From positions 1 through 34,708 of the forward strand of contig DJRZ01000069.1 of NCBI GenBank assembly GCA_002440235.1: DNA of 34,708 bases. The letters run 5' to 3'. Made by a program: the position numbers and the translations under genes. The notes beneath the pieces are model-generated. The model did not search any database. It was not told the origin of the DNA and saw only the letters and a list, made by a program, of their open reading frames with translations. Shown piece by piece: positions 30,609 to 34,708 of the stretch. Every line of letters starts with the position of its first letter. Position 1 is the stretch's first letter. The stretch is from Alphaproteobacteria bacterium UBA6347 (GTDB lineage Bacteria > Pseudomonadota > Alphaproteobacteria > CAAGCB01 > CAG-977).

Positions 30609-30643
30609 AAAAGCGGGAGGCTTTGAAAAGTCCCCCGCCTTTA
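30609..30643 (-). terminator. Terminator or attenuator between rplI and dnaB
   Basis: An interrupted GC stem (GCGGG with CCCGC, then GG/CC and CTTT/AAAG toward the loop) lies 19 bases after the rplI stop. On the minus strand it is followed by TTTTGTTT. It would reduce the number of transcripts that run on into dnaB. Confidence 0.65.
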
Positions 30644-30661
30644 TGTTGTTCAACCTGCGGC

Positions 30662-31210
30662 TCAGGCGTTGGCGGCTTCGCCTTCGAAAGCGTCGACGAC
30701 TTCGGCGGCTTCTTCGGCTTTGGCTGCGGCCTTAGCGGCGGCTTTGGCGTTGCGTTCGGCTTCTTCGGCGGAACGGGCGACCGTGATGCCGACCTGACGG
30801 CTGACGTCGGGGTGCAGAACGATGCGGACGCTGTAAGAACCGATTTCTTTCAGCGGCTGATCCAGCACGACCTGACGGCGTTCAATGTTGTAGCCGGCTT
30901 CGCGAATGGCGTCGCGGACGTCGCGACCCGTGACCGACCCGTACAGCTGTCCGGTTTCGGCGGCCTGGCGAATGATGACCAGATTCAGACCTTCCATTTT
31001 GGCGGCGATCTGTTCGGCTTCTTCGCGGCGTTTCAGGTTGGCGGCTTCCAGCTGGGCTTTCTGGGCTTCGAACAAAGCCATGTTTTCTTTGTTCGAGCGC
31101 AGGGCTTTGGCTTTCGGCAGCAGATAGTTGCGGGCGAATCCGGGTTTGACGTGGACGACGTCGCCCATCTGACCCAGTTTTTCAATGCGTTCCAGCAAAA
31201 TAACTTCCAT
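30662..31210 (-). CDS. rplI: 50S ribosomal protein bL9
   Basis: A 182-residue ribosomal protein with the canonical bL9 start (MEVILLERIEKLGQMGDVVHVKPGFARNYL split over residues 1-30), the long central helix (about 40-75), and the C-terminal rRNA-binding domain (LYGSVTGRDVRDAI, about 90-105). An alanine/glutamate/lysine-rich extension follows after residue 145 (KAAAKAAAKAEEAAE), longer than the roughly 150-residue E. coli protein and common in alphaproteobacteria. The ATG at 31210 is chosen because GGGGAG lies 8 bases before it; the ATG two codons earlier is too close. It stands between rpsR (15-base gap) and dnaB. Confidence 0.97.
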   Translation of the reverse strand: MEVILLERIEKLGQMGDVVHVKPGFARNYLLPKAKALRSNKENMALFEAQKAQLEAANLKRREEAEQIAAKMEGLNLVIIRQAAETGQLYGSVTGRDVRDAIREAGYNIERRQVVLDQPLKEIGSYSVRIVLHPDVSRQVGITVARSAEEAERNAKAAAKAAAKAEEAAEVVDAFEGEAANA

Positions 31211-31225
31211 AGTCATACTCCCCGA

Positions 31226-31462
31226 TTAGTCCATGACATAAGGCAGCAGACCCAGATAGCGGGCGCGCTTGATCGCCTTGGCCAGTTCGCGCTGTTTCTT
31301 GACGGAAACGGCGGTGATGCGGCTGGGAACGATTTTGCCGCGTTCGGAAATGAAACGCTGCAACAATTTAATGTCTTTGTAATCGATCTTCGGCGCGTCC
31401 TTGGCTGCGAACGGGCAAGCTTTGCGGCGGCGGAAGAACGGACGGCGTGCTGTGGCTACCAT
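31226..31462 (-). CDS. rpsR: 30S ribosomal protein bS18
   Basis: A 78-residue protein with the complete family pattern: [37 protein letters not shown] and [21 protein letters not shown]. It forms a heterodimer with bS6 on the platform of the small subunit. Its ATG shares one base with the rpsF stop (TAATG at 31464-31460), so translation is coupled and the two partners are made in equal amounts. The CPF cysteine suggests a zinc-free version of the usual N-terminal region, since only one cysteine is present. Confidence 0.98.
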   Translation of the reverse strand: MVATARRPFFRRRKACPFAAKDAPKIDYKDIKLLQRFISERGKIVPSRITAVSVKKQRELAKAIKRARYLGLLPYVMD

Positions 31463-31854
31463 TAGAATTCCTCGCTTTCATCTTCATCAAACTTGTCGTC
31501 GAATTTTTTGCCGCGACCTTTGGCGTCCTTGCCTTTGTAGGACATCATGGCGGACGGGGCGTCTTCCAATTCTTCGACGCGGACGGACAGATAGCGAATG
31601 ACGTCTTCGTCAAAGCGCATCTGGCGTTCCATTTCGATCAGCGCCTTGGCGGGCGCGTCGATGTTGAACAGGACGTAATGTCCCTTGCGGTTTTTGTGCA
31701 TGCGGTAAGCCAAGGAACGCAGTCCCCAGTTTTCCTTTTTCGTAACTTTGCCGCCGTTGGCGTTGATGATGCCTTCAAAGCGTTCAATCAACGCGTCGAC
31801 CTGATTGGCGGCAATATCCTGACGCGCGATGAACACGCTTTCGTATAAAGCCAT
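31462..31854 (-). CDS. rpsF: 30S ribosomal protein bS6
   Basis: A 130-residue ribosomal protein beginning [19 protein letters not shown], with the family core [25 protein letters not shown] near residues 60-85 (read in two parts) and [14 protein letters not shown] near 105. The C-terminal tail is charged and lysine/aspartate-rich ([19 protein letters not shown]). It binds bS18 and 16S rRNA. The ATG at 31854 follows AAGGAGA; a longer in-frame start at 31905 would lie in the leader and is rejected. It is the first gene of the ribosomal operon, with a leader of about 105 bases holding possible autoregulatory hairpins. Confidence 0.98.
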   Translation of the reverse strand: MALYESVFIARQDIAANQVDALIERFEGIINANGGKVTKKENWGLRSLAYRMHKNRKGHYVLFNIDAPAKALIEMERQMRFDEDVIRYLSVRVEELEDAPSAMMSYKGKDAKGRGKKFDDKFDEDESEEF

Positions 31855-31994
31855 AAAAAATCTCCTTTTGGCTTCTCTCAATTCCGAAAAGCGGACGCCC
31901 CCCATGGGCGGACGCCTCGAAACATAGCCGGTCCGTTATCCCGGCAAGGAGTGAACGGAAACTGCACTATATGCGAACGCCGTCCGGAATGCAA
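31855..31994 (-). promoter_or_regulatory. rpsF promoter and structured leader, candidate bS6:bS18 control site
   Basis: On the minus strand TTGCAT (31994-31989) and TATAGT (31971-31966) are 17 bases apart, giving a start near 31959. The leader holds two mutually exclusive hairpins: TCCGTT with AACGGA (31959-31954 with 31937-31932) and GCCGG with CCGGC (about 31945-31927). Leaders of rpsF in many bacteria bind the bS6:bS18 complex for feedback; whether this one carries that exact motif I cannot confirm. A 9-base direct repeat GCGGACGCC (31891-31899, 31908-31916) is also present. The rest up to 32147 has no gene. Confidence 0.6.
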
Positions 31995-32147
31995 GGGCTT
32001 GATTCGATTTTTCGATTCTTTTTGCCCGAAGCGGCGGGCGCGGCGCTTTTTCGAAAAAATTTCCATTTTTTTGTCAAGTTTCGCTTTCATTCCGTTTCAT
32101 TTTAATGTAAAGTGCGAAGATATCGTTTTGATAAAACAGGTGCCGCC

Positions 32148-32870
32148 ATGACATTTGATTTTTCGCAAAAGACCGAATCCGACCTGATCGCCGAACGCAG
32201 CGCTTTGCTGGCGCGGCCGGCGGTCGACGCGTCCGCTTTGCACGCTTTGGAATCCGAAGCGGTCAGGCGTTTGAACGCCTATCTGGCGGGAGCGGAGGAA
32301 ATCGATTCCGACGACGCGCCGCTGTTTTACGGCTTTATCAAAGTTTTTTCGGAAACCGACGACGCGGCTTTGCGTCTGTGCGCCAAAAAAGCCGAAGCCA
32401 AAATCACGCCGCTGTTGAAACGGTTCGACCGCGACGCGGGATTCGACGATCTGGCGGATCTGACGGCTGAAACGGTCGAACGCAACATCGCGGATCTGGA
32501 TTCGTTCGAACGGATCGATCCGTTCGAACACGCGGACGGTAAGCTTGTCCTGCCGCAGTTCGCGGCGGTCGAACGCGTGCTGGACAACGTCGAAATCGTC
32601 GACGACGACGGCAACGCGGACGCGGAATCCGGCGAATCGTTCAAAGAAACGGTCGTCGAAACGGCGCGGATCAAAACGTATATGCGGCTGTGCGTGTCCG
32701 AAGCCGAAATCACGCGCGAAACGTATCTGGATCTGTTGCAGGCTGAAATGGAAAAGGCTCTGGTCGTTTTGTTCATGATGGACAAAACGTCGGACGCTCT
32801 GCCGCTTGACGCCGCGAAAGTCGAACAAATCCATTCCGAATTTCAAAAATTGTTGGACGTCCTTGATTGA
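32148..32870 (+). CDS. Unrecognised acidic helical protein
   Basis: A 240-residue, strongly acidic, mostly helical protein that I do not recognise. It has no signal peptide, membrane segment or known motif. It has a long helical first half (SDLIAERSALLARPAVDASALHALE split around residues 10-40, then DDAALRLCAKKAEAKITPLLKRF) and a linker of acidic character (NVEIVDDDGNADAESGE, about 155-172). The ATG at 32148 follows AGGTG; a longer in-frame start at 32112 lacks a ribosome site. Codon use is like the neighbours. The next gene starts 13 bases after its stop, so the two are probably one transcript and may work together. Confidence 0.85.
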   Translation: MTFDFSQKTESDLIAERSALLARPAVDASALHALESEAVRRLNAYLAGAEEIDSDDAPLFYGFIKVFSETDDAALRLCAKKAEAKITPLLKRFDRDAGFDDLADLTAETVERNIADLDSFERIDPFEHADGKLVLPQFAAVERVLDNVEIVDDDGNADAESGESFKETVVETARIKTYMRLCVSEAEITRETYLDLLQAEMEKALVVLFMMDKTSDALPLDAAKVEQIHSEFQKLLDVLD

Positions 32871-32883
32871 TGGGTGAATGCAA

Positions 32884-33885
32884 ATGACCGAATCTGTTAA
32901 AAAAGAACCTTCCAAAAAGCTGACACTGCGCAAAAGAACGGTCGAAACGTATGTTTCCTGCGCGGTTCGCGGCATTATGAACGCCAAGGCGCGCCTGCGT
33001 CAGAAAAAGGAAAAATTCATCAAATCCGTCCCTTGGCTGGACAAGATTGACCGCAAGTGCAAGGCGTTCGATTTGAAAATGGAACGCAAGTACGGGCAGG
33101 TCTACACCAAACTGCGCGACAGCACTAAAAACATCGCCCGCACGGTTTTGGCGGCGCAGCTGTTCGGACTGCCGGGGGTGGTCGGCATGTGCGCGTACAA
33201 AACGTGCGAAAAGGCGCTGTCCCTGCTGGAACCCGCGCAACAGGCGAAACAGCGCGGCGAAATCAACAAACTGTCCGAATATTTCACGCGAAACAAGGGC
33301 GAAGCCGGATTTACGATGACGTCCGGATCGATCAGCATCGCGATGACCGCGTGCGACCTCGCGGGCGATTACGTCGCCAAGGGGGCTTTGCGCGTCGGCA
33401 AGGCGTCCCTGCTGATTTCGCCCGAAGTCAAAAAGCTGGCGCAGACGACCGGAAAATGGTTCAAAGGCGAGGAAGCCTTCGCCGAAGTCAAACGCGACGC
33501 CGCCGTTTTGGGCATCACGTTCGGGACGTATTTCGTGACGGACGTGCCGATGACCCACGGGTCGGGCAAACCGTCGACCGCCGTTCCCATCGCGTCCGCC
33601 AAAGACGAAGGCAAAAAGTCCATGCACGAAAAGATTAAGCGTTATTTCCGCAAAGTCGGAAAACTGTTCGCGGCGGACATCGCCAACCCCGGCGGCATGG
33701 TGACGGCGTCGCCGGTCAATCTGGCGGACGATAAAGCGTCCGAAGCCGAACCGAAAGCGCTCAAACCCGAAAAAGCCAAATCTTCGGATTATAAAAACGA
33801 AGTCGGCAAGCTGTTCGCGGCGGGCGTCGGCAACCCCGGCGGCATGATTACGATGTACGACATCAAAAACCGCAAAACCCGCTGA
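32884..33885 (+). CDS. Unrecognised basic protein with C-terminal duplicated motif
   Basis: A 333-residue basic protein that I do not recognise. The N-terminal 70 residues are lysine/arginine-rich and helical. Residues 75-210 are less charged, with weakly hydrophobic stretches (ARTVLAAQLFGLPGVVGM and AAVLGITFGTYFVTDV), perhaps peripheral membrane contacts; there is no signal peptide. The C-terminus carries one motif twice, VGKLFAADIANPGGMVT and VGKLFAAGVGNPGGMIT (coded by 33655-33705 and 33802-33852), separated by a lysine/alanine-rich linker. The start may be the ATG at 32878 or at 32884; the second has better spacing to GGGTG. It is probably co-transcribed with the acidic gene before it and ends at the terminator 33904-33932. 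An acidic and a basic partner in one unit suggests, but does not show, a complex. Confidence 0.85.
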   Translation: MTESVKKEPSKKLTLRKRTVETYVSCAVRGIMNAKARLRQKKEKFIKSVPWLDKIDRKCKAFDLKMERKYGQVYTKLRDSTKNIARTVLAAQLFGLPGVVGMCAYKTCEKALSLLEPAQQAKQRGEINKLSEYFTRNKGEAGFTMTSGSISIAMTACDLAGDYVAKGALRVGKASLLISPEVKKLAQTTGKWFKGEEAFAEVKRDAAVLGITFGTYFVTDVPMTHGSGKPSTAVPIASAKDEGKKSMHEKIKRYFRKVGKLFAADIANPGGMVTASPVNLADDKASEAEPKALKPEKAKSSDYKNEVGKLFAAGVGNPGGMITMYDIKNRKTR

Positions 33886-33903
33886 CGCGCGTTTTTCCGC
33901 ATA

Positions 33904-33932
33904 AAAAAGGCTCCGCTTTCCGGAGCCTTTTT
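33904..33932. terminator. Bidirectional terminator between convergent genes
   Basis: GGCTCCG and CGGAGCC form a perfect stem with a CTTTC loop, flanked by AAAAA and TTTTT, so it can end transcription from both sides. Confidence 0.92.
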
Positions 33933-33934
33933 CG

Positions 33935-34708
33935 TTACGAATCGGATTTTACGCCGTTGTCGCGGCGGCACAACATCTGGCAGTTTTCAGCCGTCGTGCG
34001 TCCGCCTCTGCTCCACGGCACGATATGGTCGCCCTGCATTTCTTCAAACTCGAAATGTTTTCCGCATTTGGGGCAGATTCCCTTTTGCCGTTCGTAAGCT
34101 TCGCGTTTCATTTTGTCAGAAAAAGCGCGCAAGCTTAGTTTCCGTTCGTCGCCCGACAACAGGTATTCGTAAATGCCTTTTTTGTTCGTCACCTCCTCGT
34201 CTTCCATCAAAGCGGCGATTTCAGGCTCGAAATCGCCGAAGTTCCGCGAACCGAACGAATTGTACAGCCGCCCCCAGTCAAGCCCTTTCATTTCCTTGCG
34301 ATATATCGGGAAAACCGCTTGAACCCAAGCGATGACTCTTTGAAAATAAAGCCACAACTCGATTGCGTTCGGGGCGTCTTGATGCCGCGCCATGTATTCT
34401 TCGATTTTGCCCGCGCTGATCCACCGCAACGCCGTTTCCAAATAATCCTGCCGGATCGGCGCGCCGTTCATATATCTGTTTGCCAGACCGTAAGCGGCGC
34501 AATTCGTTTTGCTGAAATGCCGTTTGGCGTCGGTCAGCCAAGGTCCCGTGTAATTGGCGTTGCGCAATTCCTGATCGCTCAGCTTTTCGCCCGCGATGTT
34601 GATCGTTTTAAACCAGTCCAGCCGTTCTTTGTCGTTGCCCGTGCAAACATAAATCATCAGCGGGTAATCCAGAATCTGATTTTTTTCCGTTTCCGTCAGG
34701 TTGTGAAA
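33935..34708 (-). CDS. DUF262-family protein with C-terminal HNH nuclease (5' end missing)
   Basis: The minus-strand frame is open across the right window edge for 257 codons before its TAA. The ATG at 34657 lies inside the gene, since the 17 codons before it (ending in TEKNQILDYPL) continue the same domain. The visible part starts in the second half of a DUF262 (ParB-like) domain: DRLDWFKTINIAGEKLSDQELRNA is represented here by ERLDWFKTINIAGEKLSDQE followed by LRNANYTGPW. A helical middle follows, then an HNH nuclease at the end: CPKCGKHFEF, GDHIVPWSRGG (with the HNH histidine in DHI), TAENCQMLCRRDN. DUF262 proteins with HNH-type nucleases are known in nucleotide-dependent defence against modified phage DNA (GmrSD is the best known). 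The NTP-binding DGQQR motif would lie outside the window, so activity cannot be judged. Confidence 0.88.
   Translation of the reverse strand, partial: FHNLTETEKNQILDYPLMIYVCTGNDKERLDWFKTINIAGEKLSDQELRNANYTGPWLTDAKRHFSKTNCAAYGLANRYMNGAPIRQDYLETALRWISAGKIEEYMARHQDAPNAIELWLYFQRVIAWVQAVFPIYRKEMKGLDWGRLYNSFGSRNFGDFEPEIAALMEDEEVTNKKGIYEYLLSGDERKLSLRAFSDKMKREAYERQKGICPKCGKHFEFEEMQGDHIVPWSRGGRTTAENCQMLCRRDNGVKSDS

Noticed and set aside
32070..32077. TTGACA on the minus strand upstream of rpsF
   Set aside because: No -10 element lies at the right distance; the TTGCAT/TATAGT pair closer to rpsF is better placed.
1..34708. CRISPR arrays, insertion sequences, integrase or attachment sites
   Set aside because: I looked for regular short repeats, terminal inverted repeats with transposase genes, and phage-type genes and saw none. 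The tRNA-Gly gene has no integrase or repeated 3' end beside it.

Overview
The window is a stretch of bacterial chromosome, most likely from an alphaproteobacterium. I base this on gene order that is typical of that class: a SUV3-like RNA helicase followed by an S4-domain protein and a ferredoxin; a CnoX-like protein followed by a LON-domain protein; ftsK followed by lolA; a DUF6111-like small membrane protein overlapping cca; yicC next to gmk; an IalB-family protein; and rpsF-rpsR-rplI-dnaB. The small 2[4Fe-4S] ferredoxin hints at an anaerobic or micro-oxic, perhaps host-associated, lifestyle. That last point is inference, and I cannot name the genus.

Layout. 1-210 is the 3' end of an unrecognised gene. 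211-505 has no gene but encodes a strongly structured RNA leader that ends in an intrinsic terminator just before the next start codon. 506-3687 is a two-gene BcgI-like restriction-modification operon (a nuclease-methylase fusion plus a two-domain specificity subunit). 3752-7812, on the minus strand, is the helicase/S4/ferredoxin cluster, interrupted by an orphan gene. 7893-11304 holds htpG and a putative metallopeptidase with a probably leaderless mRNA. 11380-13791 is a membrane diguanylate cyclase with a long disordered tail, divergent from an unknown membrane protein (13899-15146). A tRNA-Gly(GCC) follows at 15269-15343.

15569-20181 holds cnoX, the LON-domain gene, ftsK and lolA. After an AT-rich regulatory-looking gap come gmk and yicC (minus), a short-chain dehydrogenase (plus), and a long minus-strand run from 27610 down to 22919: GNAT acetyltransferase, polytopic membrane protein, rsmB, a half-size glycosyltransferase-like protein, an IalB-family protein and a small unknown protein that has its own promoter. 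The DUF6111-like gene and cca (plus) converge on the rpsF-rpsR-rplI-dnaB operon (minus). The right end has two paired unknown genes (plus) and the 3' part of a DUF262-HNH gene (minus), which runs off the window.

Most of the window is housekeeping: translation and RNA (rpsF, rpsR, rplI, cca, rsmB, yicC, helicase, tRNA), replication and division (dnaB, ftsK), protein folding (htpG, cnoX) and envelope (lolA, IalB-like). Both edges carry likely DNA-defence genes. The most interesting signal is the leader at 250-486. One arm of an upstream hairpin is perfectly complementary to the 5' arm of the terminator and its loop, which is the layout of a transcription attenuator or riboswitch placed directly before a restriction-modification operon.
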